From NCBI GenBank assembly GCA_944393135.1, contig CALXZC010000006.1:1-34985 (forward strand): a stretch of 34,985 nucleotides of DNA, read 5' to 3'. The translations under genes were made by a program, and so were the position numbers. Source of the DNA: an uncultured Clostridia bacterium. Its GTDB lineage: Bacteria > Bacillota > Clostridia > TANB77 > CAG-508. How positions within the stretch are numbered: position 1 is the first letter of the stretch; every line of letters begins with the position of its first letter. Positions 24,792-33,346 of this stretch are shown one piece after another. The notes below the pieces were generated by a model, which saw nothing but the letters and a program-made list of their open reading frames with translations, searched no databases and was not told the origin of the DNA.

Positions 24792-25346
24792 ATGAAAACT
24801 TTAGAAAAAATCACATTAATTTTATATTCTAATATTATATTAATATTATCAATAGTATTATGTTTGCTAATATTTGGGTGGATAGATATGGATTTAATAG
24901 AAAATGCATTTTATATGCTAATAACAGGAGATACATCAAGTAAAATATTATTAGGAATAAGCATTGTGTTTATTTTGCTTTCTATTAAATGTATATTTTT
25001 TGATTCAACATCAAAAGAACAAATAAAAGAAAGACAAGGTGTTTTACTTGAAAATGAAAGTGGAAAACTAATGATTTCTAAAGAAACGATTGAAAATTTA
25101 GTAAATTCAGTAGCATTAAATTTCCAGAGTACAGAAGATGTTACAACAAGAGTTGAATTAGATAAAGAAAATAATGTAAAAGTATATGTAAATTTAATAA
25201 TAAGTTCAGATGCAGTTATTAAAGATTTATCAGCAAACCTTCAAACAAAAATTAAAGAAAAAGTAAAAAGAGCAACTGACTTAGAAGTAAAAGAAGTAAA
25301 TATCACAGTAAAGAAGGTTGCAGCAAAAGAGCAGCAAGAAGCTTAA
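24792..25346 (+). CDS. amaP: Alkaline-shock membrane anchor AmaP
   Basis: A 184-aa protein with two transmembrane segments (about 8-28 and 50-70) joined by a short outside loop, then a cytosolic Asp23-like domain (LMISKETIENLVNSVALNF, VNLIISSDAVIKDLSANLQ, VKEVNITVKKV). This is the AmaP plan: it anchors Asp23 to the membrane. It lies 24 bases after asp23 with AAAAGGAG before the start. The shared C-terminal fold suggests AmaP and Asp23 bind through like domains. Confidence 0.9.
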   Translation: MKTLEKITLILYSNIILILSIVLCLLIFGWIDMDLIENAFYMLITGDTSSKILLGISIVFILLSIKCIFFDSTSKEQIKERQGVLLENESGKLMISKETIENLVNSVALNFQSTEDVTTRVELDKENNVKVYVNLIISSDAVIKDLSANLQTKIKEKVKRATDLEVKEVNITVKKVAAKEQQEA

Positions 25347-25367
25347 AGAACAGAAAGGAATGATATT

Positions 25368-25571
25368 ATGAATGGATTTAAAGACTTTTGGGATCATTAT
25401 AAAGGAGCAATTATAGGTATAGTTATTGCAATTTTGATATTAATAACAAGACTACAAGATTTAATATTAGCGGCAGTTGTTATTATACTAGGAGCTATTA
25501 TTGGAAATTATGTACAACAAAACAAAGAAGATGTAAAGGCAAAATTAAAGAATTTTATTGACAAAATGTAA
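25368..25571 (+). CDS. DUF2273 small membrane protein
   Basis: A 67-aa protein beginning MNGFKDFWDHYKGAIIG, with two adjacent hydrophobic helices (about 12-27 and 30-48) and a charged C-terminal tail. DUF2273 proteins occur in Asp23/AmaP operons and are taken to be part of the same membrane-bound assembly. The start follows GAAAGGAATG, 21 bases after amaP. Confidence 0.88.
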   Translation: MNGFKDFWDHYKGAIIGIVIAILILITRLQDLILAAVVIILGAIIGNYVQQNKEDVKAKLKNFIDKM

Positions 25572-25587
25572 GTAGGAAGGAAATAAG

Positions 25588-26001
25588 ATGAATCGTTCAG
25601 AAATAAGAGAAGAAGCTTTTAAATTAATGTATAGCATAGAAATACAAAAAGATACTAATAATCTTGAGGAACAAATAGATTTATATTTAGAAAGTAATGA
25701 TATAACAAACAAAAATGCAATAGAATATATAAAAGATGCAGTTTTTGGAATTAATAAAAACGAAGAAAAAATATTACATCAAATAGAAAAATATTTGAAA
25801 TCAGAATGGAGAATTGACCGTATTTCTAAAATGGACTTAATTATATTAAAATTGGCTATATATGAAATAGAATATAAGGAAATACCATTTAAAGTAGCAA
25901 TAAACGAAGCAGTAGAGCTTGCAAAAAAATACGGAGAAGATGCATCACAGAAATTCGTAAACGGGATATTAGCAAATGTGGTAAAGAATAGAGAAGGATG
26001 A
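25588..26001 (+). CDS. nusB: Transcription antitermination factor NusB
   Basis: The 137-aa all-helical protein carries the NusB signatures [12 protein letters not shown] near the start, [18 protein letters not shown] in the middle and [22 protein letters not shown] at the end. NusB with S10 binds boxA RNA in rRNA operons to prevent early termination. It follows the asp23 cluster and its TGA overlaps an ATG of xseA (ATGA), a common Firmicute gene order (asp23-nusB-xseA-xseB). Confidence 0.95.
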   Translation: MNRSEIREEAFKLMYSIEIQKDTNNLEEQIDLYLESNDITNKNAIEYIKDAVFGINKNEEKILHQIEKYLKSEWRIDRISKMDLIILKLAIYEIEYKEIPFKVAINEAVELAKKYGEDASQKFVNGILANVVKNREG

Positions 26002-26006
26002 AAATT

Positions 26007-27200
26007 ATGAGATATAGTGATATGGCAGTTACTGTTTCTGACTTAAACAGATATATAAAAGATAAAATTGCAAATGATGAAAATCTTAGTCAAATACTAG
26101 TTAAAGGAGAAATATCAAACTTTAAAAATCATTATACAGGACATATGTATTTTACATTAAAAGATGAAAATTCTTTAATTAAATGTGTATGTTTTAAAAC
26201 ATATGCTGAAAAGTTAACTTTCATGCCAAAAGATGGTATGAAAGTTATAGTTTTAGGAAGTGTTTCTGTATTTGAAAGAGATGGTATATATCAAATATAT
26301 GTAAAAATAATGGAAGAAGATGGCTTAGGAGATTTATATACAAAATATAAAGAATTAAAAGAAAAATTGGAAAAAGAAGGATTATTTGATGAAACACATA
26401 AAAAGGAAATTCCATTTATGCCTAAAACTATTGGTGTCTTAACTTCTCAAACAGGTGCAGTAATAAGAGATATTATAAATGTTTCAACAAGAAGAAACCC
26501 AAATGTACATATAAGGTTATTACCAGTTCCAGTACAAGGAGATGGTGCTGCAGAAAAAATTGCCTCAGGAATTGAGCTTATGAATGAAAAAAAATTAGCA
26601 GATGTATTAATATTAGCTCGTGGAGGAGGATCTTTGGAAGATTTATGGCCTTTTAATGAAGAAGTTGTTGCAAGAGCAATATATAATTCAGAATTACCAA
26701 TAATATCAGCAGTAGGTCATGAAACAGATTTTTCAATATCAGACTTCGTAGCAGATTTAAGAGCACCAACACCATCAGCAGCTGCTGAACTAGCTGTTGC
26801 AGATGTTTATGAAGTAAAGAGAAAAATATCAGGTTATCAAGATAGACTAAGAATGGCTTTAATAAAAAAAGTAGAAGTAATGAAATTAAGATATGATAAA
26901 TGCATGGCAAGTGCAGTGTTTAAAGAACCTTTAAGAAAAGTAAATGATAATTATCTTGTCTTAGATAACCTTTTAAAAAGATTAGAAGTAGCAATAAAAA
27001 ATAAAGAAGAACAAGAAAAAAATAGGTATTTAAAATTAGTATCAAAATTAGATACATTAAGCCCTTTAAAGACATTAGCAAGAGGATATACTTTAACTGA
27101 AAGACAAGGAAAAATAATAAAAAGTAAGAAGGATTTACAAAAAGGAGATATAGTAGATATAAGATTTACAGATGGAAAAAGAAAAGCTGTAATTGATTGA
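26007..27200 (+). CDS. xseA: Exodeoxyribonuclease VII large subunit
   Basis: The 397-aa large subunit of exonuclease VII, which degrades single-stranded DNA to short oligonucleotides. An N-terminal OB fold (about 10-105; VKGEISNFKNHYTGHMYFTL) is followed by the catalytic region (TSQTGAVIRDI, RGGGSLEDLWPFNEE, SAVGHETDFSISDFVADLRAPTPSAAAE) and a long coiled coil before LARGYTLTERQGK. An ATG at 25998 overlaps the nusB stop but touches the Shine-Dalgarno sequence; ATG 26007, nine bases after GAGAAGG, is preferred. The small-subunit gene follows. Confidence 0.94.
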   Translation: MRYSDMAVTVSDLNRYIKDKIANDENLSQILVKGEISNFKNHYTGHMYFTLKDENSLIKCVCFKTYAEKLTFMPKDGMKVIVLGSVSVFERDGIYQIYVKIMEEDGLGDLYTKYKELKEKLEKEGLFDETHKKEIPFMPKTIGVLTSQTGAVIRDIINVSTRRNPNVHIRLLPVPVQGDGAAEKIASGIELMNEKKLADVLILARGGGSLEDLWPFNEEVVARAIYNSELPIISAVGHETDFSISDFVADLRAPTPSAAAELAVADVYEVKRKISGYQDRLRMALIKKVEVMKLRYDKCMASAVFKEPLRKVNDNYLVLDNLLKRLEVAIKNKEEQEKNRYLKLVSKLDTLSPLKTLARGYTLTERQGKIIKSKKDLQKGDIVDIRFTDGKRKAVID

Positions 27201-27217
27201 TAAGAAGGAGAAAGATG

Positions 27218-27439
27218 ATGAGTAAAAGTTTTGAAGAACAAATGGAAGAGCTAGAGAAAATTGTTTCTGAATTAGAAAAAGGAGATTTAAATTTAGATGC
27301 TTCTGTAACGAAGTTTGAAGAAGGAATTAAAATCTCAAAAGAGTGTAATAAAACACTAGAAGAAGCAGAGAAGAAAATTACTATGTTAGTAAATAAAGAT
27401 GGAGAAATTAAAGAAGAAGAGTTCAAAACAGAAGAGTAG
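27218..27439 (+). CDS. xseB: Exodeoxyribonuclease VII small subunit
   Basis: A 73-aa helical protein, SFEEQMEELEKIVSELEKGD near the start and SLEDSVTKFEEG-like LDASVTKFEEGI after it, the XseB hallmark. Several small subunits cap one large subunit. ATG 27218 is seven bases after AAGGAG; the in-frame TTG at 27197 lies upstream of that site and is not used. It begins 17 bases after the xseA stop. Confidence 0.93.
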   Translation: MSKSFEEQMEELEKIVSELEKGDLNLDASVTKFEEGIKISKECNKTLEEAEKKITMLVNKDGEIKEEEFKTEE

Positions 27440-27459
27440 ATAAGGAGAGTTTTTTAAAA

Positions 27460-27903
27460 ATGGATAATAATTTTATGGCATTTATTCAAAATAAATATGT
27501 ATACGTTCCATTTTTATTATGGTTTGGAATACAATTATTTAAGTTAATATATGATTTAGTTACAACTAAAAAGTTCAATTTTAAAAGAATATTAGGGGCA
27601 GGAGGAATGCCAAGTTCACATTCAGCAGTTGTAACAAGTTTATGTACATTAATTGGAAGAAGTGAGGGTGTAGGTTCACCAATATTTGCTCTTTCACTTG
27701 CATTTGCATTTGTTGTTATGTATGATGCATGTGGAGTAAGAAGAGCGGCAGGTAAGCAAGCAGCTTTATTAAATAAATTAATAGAAACACCAGGGCTTAC
27801 TGGTGTACAAGTATCAGAAAAATTAGTAGAAGTTTTAGGGCATACTCCAACACAAGTATTTGTAGGAGCATTAATTGGAATAGTTGCAGGATTTATTTTT
27901 TAA
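27460..27903 (+). CDS. Divergent PAP2 (DUF212) family membrane protein
   Basis: A 147-aa protein with about four hydrophobic segments. GGMPSSHSAVVTSLCT (about 47-62) is the phosphatase-like PSSH motif of the DUF212/YuiD group, and YDACGVRRAAGKQA (about 89-102) is a second conserved block, followed by LGHTPTQVFVGALIGI. Whether these proteins are active lipid phosphatases is not established. It follows xseB by 20 bases with AAGGAGAG before the start. Confidence 0.88.
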   Translation: MDNNFMAFIQNKYVYVPFLLWFGIQLFKLIYDLVTTKKFNFKRILGAGGMPSSHSAVVTSLCTLIGRSEGVGSPIFALSLAFAFVVMYDACGVRRAAGKQAALLNKLIETPGLTGVQVSEKLVEVLGHTPTQVFVGALIGIVAGFIF

Positions 27904-27917
27904 AAGAGGTGATTTTG

Positions 27918-29579
27918 ATGACAGATATAGAAATCGCAAGAAGTACTAAATTAGAAAAAATAGAAGAAATTGCAAAAAAAGTAGGAATTGATGAGGAAGA
28001 TATTGAGTTATACGGAAAATATAAAGCAAAAATAAGTAATTCTGTTTATGAAAAAAACAAAGATAAAAAAGATGGAAAACTAATTTTAGTAACAGCAATA
28101 AGTCCTACACCTTTGGGAGAAGGAAAAACAACTGTATCAATCGCTATTGCAGATGGATTAAGAAAAATAGGAAAGAATTCTATTTTAGCTCTAAGAGAGC
28201 CATCACTAGGACCTGTATTTGGAATAAAAGGAGGAGCAGCAGGAGGAGGAAGAGTGCAGGTTGCACCTATGGAAGATATTAATCTTCATTTTACAGGTGA
28301 TATACATGCAATGACAGCTGCAAATAATTTACTTTCAAGCATGATAGATAATCATATTTATTTTGGAAATGAATTAGGATTTAAAAAAGTAGTTTGGAAG
28401 AGATGTATGGATTTAAATGATAGACAGTTAAGAAAAGTGGAGACAGGTTTATCTGGGGAAAAGAGAATTGTACCAAGAATTGATAGTTTTGATATAACGG
28501 TTGCATCAGAGATAATGGCAATAGTATGTTTGTCAGAAGATTTAATTGATTTAAAGGAAAAGTTAGGTAATATAGTTGTTGGATATAATAATGAGGATAA
28601 ACCAATTTTTGCAAAAGATTTGAAGGCAAATGGAGCAATGGCAGTTCTTTTAAAAGATGCTATTAAACCTAATTTAGTACAGACATTAGAACATACACCA
28701 GCTATTATTCATGGAGGTCCTTTTGCAAATATTGCACATGGATGTAATAGTATAATTGCAACTAAATTAGCAATGAAACTTTCAGATTATGTAATAACAG
28801 AAGCAGGCTTTGGGGCAGATTTAGGTGCAGAAAAGTTTTTGGATATTAAATGTAGAAAAGCAAGGATAAAACCAGATGCGGTAGTTTTAGTTGCAACAAT
28901 AAAAGCAATTAAGTATCATGGTGGTGTAGAAAAAGAAAAAATCCAAGAGGAAAATGTACAAGGTTTAGAAAAAGGAATAGAAAATTTATATCGCCATGTA
29001 GATAACCTAAAGAATAAATTCGGATTAAATGTAATAGTTGCTTTAAATAAATATGCTCAAGATACTGAAAAAGAGATTAACTATCTAAAGGATAATTTAG
29101 AAGAAAGAAATATAAATTTTAGTATAGTTGAAGGTTGGGAAAAAGGCGGAAAAGGTGCAACTGATATTGCAGAGAAATTAACTTATTTAGTAGAAGAAAA
29201 GGAAGATTTTAATTTTATTTATAATGATAGTGATAGTATAGAAGAGAAAATATTTAAAGTTGCAAATAAGATTTATGGAGCAAAAGATGTAGAGTATTCA
29301 GAAGAGGCAAAAGAAAATATAAAGATGATTGAAGAATTGGGTTATGGAAATTTACCTGTATGTATTGCAAAAACACAATATTCTTTTTCAGATGACCCTA
29401 AGAATTTAGAGTGTACTGATTGCTATAATGTTCATGTAAGAGATGTAGAGTTAAAATCAGGTGCAGGATTTATTGTAGTTCTTGCAGGAAAGATTATGAC
29501 AATGCCAGGGCTTCCAAAAGTTCCAGCTGCTGAAAGTATTGATATTGATAAGGATGGAAATATAACAGGAATTTTTTAA
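27918..29579 (+). CDS. fhs: Formate-tetrahydrofolate ligase
   Basis: A 553-aa enzyme that joins formate to tetrahydrofolate using ATP, feeding purine synthesis and the methyl branch of acetogenic metabolism. The P-loop is TPLGEGKTTVSIAIADGL (about 60-77). LREPSLGPVFGIKGGAAGGG, HFTGDIHAMTAANNLL and TEAGFGADLGAEKF are family signatures, and the C-terminus ends in KIMTMPGLPKVPAAESIDID. Start ATG 27918 follows AGAGGTGAT; an upstream GTG falls on the ribosome binding site. It is probably the last gene of the asp23-nusB-xseAB unit. Confidence 0.96.
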   Translation: MTDIEIARSTKLEKIEEIAKKVGIDEEDIELYGKYKAKISNSVYEKNKDKKDGKLILVTAISPTPLGEGKTTVSIAIADGLRKIGKNSILALREPSLGPVFGIKGGAAGGGRVQVAPMEDINLHFTGDIHAMTAANNLLSSMIDNHIYFGNELGFKKVVWKRCMDLNDRQLRKVETGLSGEKRIVPRIDSFDITVASEIMAIVCLSEDLIDLKEKLGNIVVGYNNEDKPIFAKDLKANGAMAVLLKDAIKPNLVQTLEHTPAIIHGGPFANIAHGCNSIIATKLAMKLSDYVITEAGFGADLGAEKFLDIKCRKARIKPDAVVLVATIKAIKYHGGVEKEKIQEENVQGLEKGIENLYRHVDNLKNKFGLNVIVALNKYAQDTEKEINYLKDNLEERNINFSIVEGWEKGGKGATDIAEKLTYLVEEKEDFNFIYNDSDSIEEKIFKVANKIYGAKDVEYSEEAKENIKMIEELGYGNLPVCIAKTQYSFSDDPKNLECTDCYNVHVRDVELKSGAGFIVVLAGKIMTMPGLPKVPAAESIDIDKDGNITGIF

Positions 29580-29639
29580 GATAGAAAGATATTGAAATAG
29601 CGAGTTGTATTTATTAAAGAAAATAAATAATAAAAAGTA

Positions 29640-29668
29640 TTTACAAAATAAAAAAGATTGTGTAAAAT
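29640..29668 (+). promoter_or_regulatory. Sigma-A-type promoter of a small transcript
   Basis: TTTACA (29640-29645), 17 bp, TAAAAT (29663-29668). It lies 47 bases before a tiny ORF with a strong ribosome binding site and about 140 bases before a long terminator hairpin. Confidence 0.65.
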
Positions 29669-29715
29669 ATAAATGGTTAAATAAGAAAAACAAATGAAAA
29701 AAGGAGAAAACAAAA

Positions 29716-29772
29716 ATGATAGACCATGTAAGCCTTGGGGCTGTACACACACACACACAAGTAACTATTTAG
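29716..29772 (+). CDS. 18-residue small ORF containing an AC dinucleotide repeat
   Basis: AAAGGAG sits well spaced before ATG 29716. The frame encodes MIDHVSLGAVHTHTQVTI and stops at 29770-29772. The HTHT part is encoded by the AC repeat. Loss of one AC unit would move the frame into a 37-residue product ending in a Lys/Asp-rich tail (KKIKYIKEDNKKDSDKT); gain of one would end it two codons later. The unit has its own promoter and terminator. The start MIDHVSLGA resembles that of VOC/glyoxalase-fold proteins, so a degenerate fragment is possible; translation is unproven. Confidence 0.4.
   Translation: MIDHVSLGAVHTHTQVTI
29745..29759. repeat. AC dinucleotide microsatellite (seven units)
   Basis: ACACACACACACAC plus one A, unusual in this A/T-homopolymer-rich sequence. 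It lies inside the small ORF, where slippage would change the reading frame. Confidence 0.9.
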
Positions 29773-29807
29773 AAAATAAAAAAATAAAATATATAAAAGA
29801 AGATAAT

Positions 29808-29859
29808 AAAAAAGATAGTGATAAAACCTAAAGATATAGGTTTTATTGCTGTCTTTTTT
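29808..29859. terminator. Long terminator hairpin after the small ORF
   Basis: AAAAAAGATAG-TG-ATAAAACCTA (29808-29830) pairs with TAGGTTTTAT-TG-CTGTCTTTTTT (29837-29859) around a 6-nt loop. It is a 23-bp stem with only three G-U wobbles. The T-rich end makes it a strong terminator; its A-rich start makes it work on the other strand too. Confidence 0.85.
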
Positions 29860-29926
29860 GTGTTAAAAAAGTTATTAATGTTAAAAAAATATATAAGAGA
29901 ACACAAATAAGGAGGATAAAAGTAAA

Positions 29927-31324
29927 ATGAAAAATAAGAGAAAATACTTAAAAAAAGAACGAGGAATTACATTAATTGCGTTAGTTATAACAATAATTGT
30001 TTTACTAATATTAGCGGGAGTATCAATTGCTATGCTAACAGGAGATAATGGAATACTTACACAGGCAGCAAGGGCAAAAGAAGAAACAGAAAAAGCCCAA
30101 GAGAAAGAAGAAACAACATTAGGCAATTACGAATACTATATAAGTCAATATACAAATGGTGGATATATAGAAAGTAAAAGAGTAAATGCGCCAGTATTAA
30201 AAGATGGAATGGAATTAGTATCTTATGATGAAACAAGTAAAGAGTGGATAACTAACAATTCTACTTCAAGTTTTGATTATATAGCAGGAGAAGGAACAGA
30301 AGATAATAATTCTAGTAAATGGGCAAATGCAAAAGTTACAATAGATGGCGTAGATAGTTACTTTGTGTGGATACCAAGATATGCATATAAAATAACATAT
30401 AATAATCCAGAAGACATAAGTGCAGGAGGAACAATAGATGTAAAATTCTTAAAAGGAACAAGTAATATAGCATCAGATGGAACTGTATGTAAATATGCAG
30501 ATGATAGTACATTAAATAAAGAAACAGATTATATAATACATCCAGCATTTACATCAAATGAGGATTTAGGTGGCTGGAGAAATGAACTTACAGGAATATG
30601 GATAGGAAAATATGAAAGTAGTTTAGTAGATAAATCAGATAGTAGTAATATAGTTACAAATGATGATGAAACAGGAAATATATTATTATCAGAAAACACA
30701 GATAAAGCAATAGCGGTACAGCCAGGTATGAGTTCATGGAGATATTGTACAATAGGAAATATGTACACAAATGCAAGAGCATATGCAATAGATTTAAATT
30801 CACACATGCTTAAAAACAGTGAATGGGGAGCAGTAGCATATTTAACACACAGCCAGTATGGAAGAAATGGACATGAAATAGATATAAATGATAATAGTAG
30901 TTTTATAACAGCTGATGAAGGAATTGAAGCAAGTAAAACACAAAGTAGCACAGGAAATGTATATGGAATATATGATTTAACAGGTTGTACATCAGAATTT
31001 GTGGCAATATACTATAATAAAAGTACAAGTAATAGTTTAATAGATAATGGAGGGGCATTTGCAAAAAAAGATGGATTGAGTACAGAATATGCAACAGCAT
31101 ATTTAGGAGACGATGTAAATGAAAATTATATTATAGGTGATGCGACTTTAGAAACAAGTAACTGGAATGGAAGTTATGCCTCTTTCTTGGATGAGGTTCA
31201 TCCGTTTTTTAACAGAGGAGGTTCTTATAATAGTAGCACTGATGGATATATATTTTTATTTAGTAGAAATGACGGAGGAAAAGGTTATGCAAATGTGGGG
31301 TTACGTATAAGCCTTGCAATATAA
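29927..31324 (+). CDS. Pilin-like (type IV prepilin N-terminus) surface protein with a sulfatase-modifying/C-lectin-like C-terminal region
   Basis: A 465-aa exported protein. KKERG followed by ITLIALVITIIVLLILAG (14-31) is a prepilin peptidase site and hydrophobic helix, though the usual Glu at mature position 5 is Ala18. The rest contains SYFVWIPRYAYKITY, HPAFTSNEDLGGWRNELTGIW, NSHMLKNSEWGAVAYLTHS and a C-terminal FFNRGGSYNSSTDGYI...GLRISLAI, resembling phage/surface domains of the FGE-sulfatase/C-type-lectin type in related clostridia. Function is unknown; adhesion is plausible. AAGGAGG precedes the ATG. A group II intron starts 31 bases after the stop. Confidence 0.75.
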   Translation: MKNKRKYLKKERGITLIALVITIIVLLILAGVSIAMLTGDNGILTQAARAKEETEKAQEKEETTLGNYEYYISQYTNGGYIESKRVNAPVLKDGMELVSYDETSKEWITNNSTSSFDYIAGEGTEDNNSSKWANAKVTIDGVDSYFVWIPRYAYKITYNNPEDISAGGTIDVKFLKGTSNIASDGTVCKYADDSTLNKETDYIIHPAFTSNEDLGGWRNELTGIWIGKYESSLVDKSDSSNIVTNDDETGNILLSENTDKAIAVQPGMSSWRYCTIGNMYTNARAYAIDLNSHMLKNSEWGAVAYLTHSQYGRNGHEIDINDNSSFITADEGIEASKTQSSTGNVYGIYDLTGCTSEFVAIYYNKSTSNSLIDNGGAFAKKDGLSTEYATAYLGDDVNENYIIGDATLETSNWNGSYASFLDEVHPFFNRGGSYNSSTDGYIFLFSRNDGGKGYANVGLRISLAI

Positions 31325-31883
31325 AAATAAAATATGATTTATGTACTAAATTGCGTGTGTCACGAAAAAGTCGAAAGACTTTTGTAACTGTATAAATGAT
31401 GGTAGCAGACCTACCGCAGGCGTCATTCAGGTGAAGCCTGCAAACCACTCTAAGGTGCTGTATTCAAAAGATATGGTATTGAGCGTTAGAGAAAAGGCAA
31501 CAAGAGTTGTCAGGTGTGTATTATGGAGATGAAAGACCATATGAACCACTTACGAAAGTATCGAAAAGTACAAGACTTCATCAAAATCAAAGTATGGCGA
31601 TTTGCTTTGAGACAAAGTCTAGCGGAAACCTGATTACTGGCTAGATGGGGGACGGTACAAAGGTGGCATGAACATAATATGGGCATTTATACGGAACGTG
31701 AGAACCTACGGGCTAATGTTAAGGGAGTATATCAAGTAGCAGAAACTACAAGATAAGAGTACCAATGTAGTCATAGGGGCAGACCAAGCCGTAGTAGTGA
31801 AGAAGTTCTTGTAATGGGAATGGAGCAAAGGGCTTGGAGTTATCAGTTTGTATAAATAAGTCAACTAGAAATAGGAGGAACTT

Positions 31884-33128
31884 ATGGAAGAAACAAAACC
31901 GTTCGAAATTGCAAAACAAGCAGTTAAAATAGCATTTGAGAGAGTAAAAGCTAATAAAGGAACATATGGGATAGATGAACAAAGTATATCAGATTTTGAA
32001 TTAGATTTGAAAAATAATCTATACAAAATATGGAACAGAATGTCATCAGGAACATATTTTCCAAAACCAGTAAAAGCGGTAGCAATACCAAAGAAAAATG
32101 GTGGAACTAGAATTTTAGGTATACCAACGGTTGAGGACAGAATAGCACAAATGGTAGTAAAGATATACCTCGAGCCAAATGTAGAGAAAATATTTCATGA
32201 AGATTCATATGGATATAGACCAAATAAATCAGCAATACAAGCAATAGGAGTATTACGAGAAAGATGTTGGAGAAAAGATTGGGTAGTTGATTTTGATATC
32301 AAAGGACTATTTGATAATATAAGACACGATTATCTAATTGAAATGGTCAAAAGACATACGAATGAGCAATGGATAGTTCTGTACATAGAAAGATGGCTAA
32401 AAACACCATTTAAAATGCAAGATGGAACAATAGTTGAAAGACCAGCAGGAACACCACAAGGAGGAGTAATAAGTCCAGTATTAGCAAATTTATTCATGCA
32501 CTATGTATTTGATGATTTTATGAGCAAAGAGTTTCCTAATATACCATGGGTAAGATATGCAGATGATGGAGCTTTAAATTGTGTATCAATTAAACAAGCA
32601 AAATATATAATTAAAGTTTTAGATAAAAGATTTAAATTATTTGGTTTAGAATTAAATTTGGATAAAACTAAGATAGTATATTGCCAAGATGATAATAGAA
32701 AAGGAAATTATGAGAATACATCATTTGACTTTCTAGGATATACATTTAGGAAAAGAATTGCAAGAAAGAAAACAGGAGAGTTATTTGTAAGTTTCCTACC
32801 AGCAATGAGCGATAAAGCGCAAAAAGAAATAAGGAAAATAATCAGAGGTTGGAGATTACAAGATAAAACGAGCAAAAATCTCAAAGAAATAGGAGAGAAA
32901 ATAAATCCACAAATACAGGGATGGATAAACTATTACTCACAATATTATAAAACAGCTATATACAATATACTAAGATACATAAATAGATGTTTAATTAAAT
33001 GGGTAAGAAGAAAGTATAGAAATAAGAATTCTAGGAAAAGAGCTACAAAATGGTTAGATAAAATAGCAAAAGAAAACTCAAATATATTTGCACACTGGAA
33101 GTTTGGAGCAACACCAACGGCAAGATAA
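31884..33128 (+). CDS. ltrA: Group II intron reverse transcriptase/maturase
   Basis: A 414-aa intron-encoded protein that splices the intron and copies it into DNA. RT motifs: IPKKNGGTRILGIPTVEDR, the SYGYRPNKSA block, VDFDIKGLFDNI, TPQGGVISPVLANLFMHY and the active site RYADDGAL. A maturase (X) domain follows, with FLGYTFRKRI and QGWINYYSQY. There is no HNH endonuclease domain, so integration probably uses a nicked or single-stranded target. TPQGG and a maturase domain separate it from diversity-generating retroelement RTs. AGGAGG precedes the start. Confidence 0.95.
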   Translation: MEETKPFEIAKQAVKIAFERVKANKGTYGIDEQSISDFELDLKNNLYKIWNRMSSGTYFPKPVKAVAIPKKNGGTRILGIPTVEDRIAQMVVKIYLEPNVEKIFHEDSYGYRPNKSAIQAIGVLRERCWRKDWVVDFDIKGLFDNIRHDYLIEMVKRHTNEQWIVLYIERWLKTPFKMQDGTIVERPAGTPQGGVISPVLANLFMHYVFDDFMSKEFPNIPWVRYADDGALNCVSIKQAKYIIKVLDKRFKLFGLELNLDKTKIVYCQDDNRKGNYENTSFDFLGYTFRKRIARKKTGELFVSFLPAMSDKAQKEIRKIIRGWRLQDKTSKNLKEIGEKINPQIQGWINYYSQYYKTAIYNILRYINRCLIKWVRRKYRNKNSRKRATKWLDKIAKENSNIFAHWKFGATPTAR

Positions 33129-33132
33129 CTGG

Positions 33133-33167
33133 GAGCCGTGTGATGGGAGACTGTCAAGCACGGTTCT
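33133..33167 (+). ncRNA. Group II intron domain V
   Basis: GAGCCGTG (33133-33140) pairs with CACGGTTC (33159-33166), enclosing the GATGGGAGACTGTCAAG-type bulge and loop. The catalytic AGC triad is at 33134-33136. This is the intron's catalytic core and the strongest RNA evidence for the class. Confidence 0.9.
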
Positions 33168-33220
33168 GAGAGGAGCTTGAGGGGAAGTTCCTCAGGCTTA
33201 CTTACTTTGTGTCTAACTAT

Positions 33221-33242
33221 GCACTAGAAATAGTGCTTTTTA
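33221..33242 (+). terminator. Terminator beyond the intron 3' exon
   Basis: GCACTA, GAAA tetraloop, TAGTGC, then TTTTTAT. It lies 15 bases after the intron and is probably the original terminator of the pilin-like gene before the intron was inserted. Confidence 0.85.
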
Positions 33243-33346
33243 TTAACTTTTTTCCACTAAATACGACATTTGTATTGTAAAAATTATGTAAAGATGATAA
33301 AATTATAGTGCAATGTAGGAATACTATTTTGTTAGGAGTTACTTTT

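Larger units (their letters stand above)
31355..33205 (+). mobile_element. Group II intron with encoded reverse transcriptase
   Basis: The 5' end GTGTG (31355-31359) fits the group II GUGYG rule. About 500 bases of structured, relatively GC-rich non-coding RNA (domains I-III and the start of IV) precede the reverse transcriptase gene. Domain V follows the gene, and a domain VI-like hairpin (about 33170-33199) leads to CTTAC, where the 3' end is placed at 33205 by the AY-end rule and an A at 33200 as the branch point. The 5' end is more secure than the 3' end. The element sits between the pilin-like gene and that gene's own terminator. Confidence 0.85.

Noticed and set aside
29927..33128. Diversity-generating retroelement: lectin-like C-terminus next to a reverse transcriptase
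   Set aside because: The RT has TPQGG and a maturase domain and sits in a group II intron with domain V. No near-repeat (template/variable pair) of the pilin-like gene's 3' end was seen downstream.
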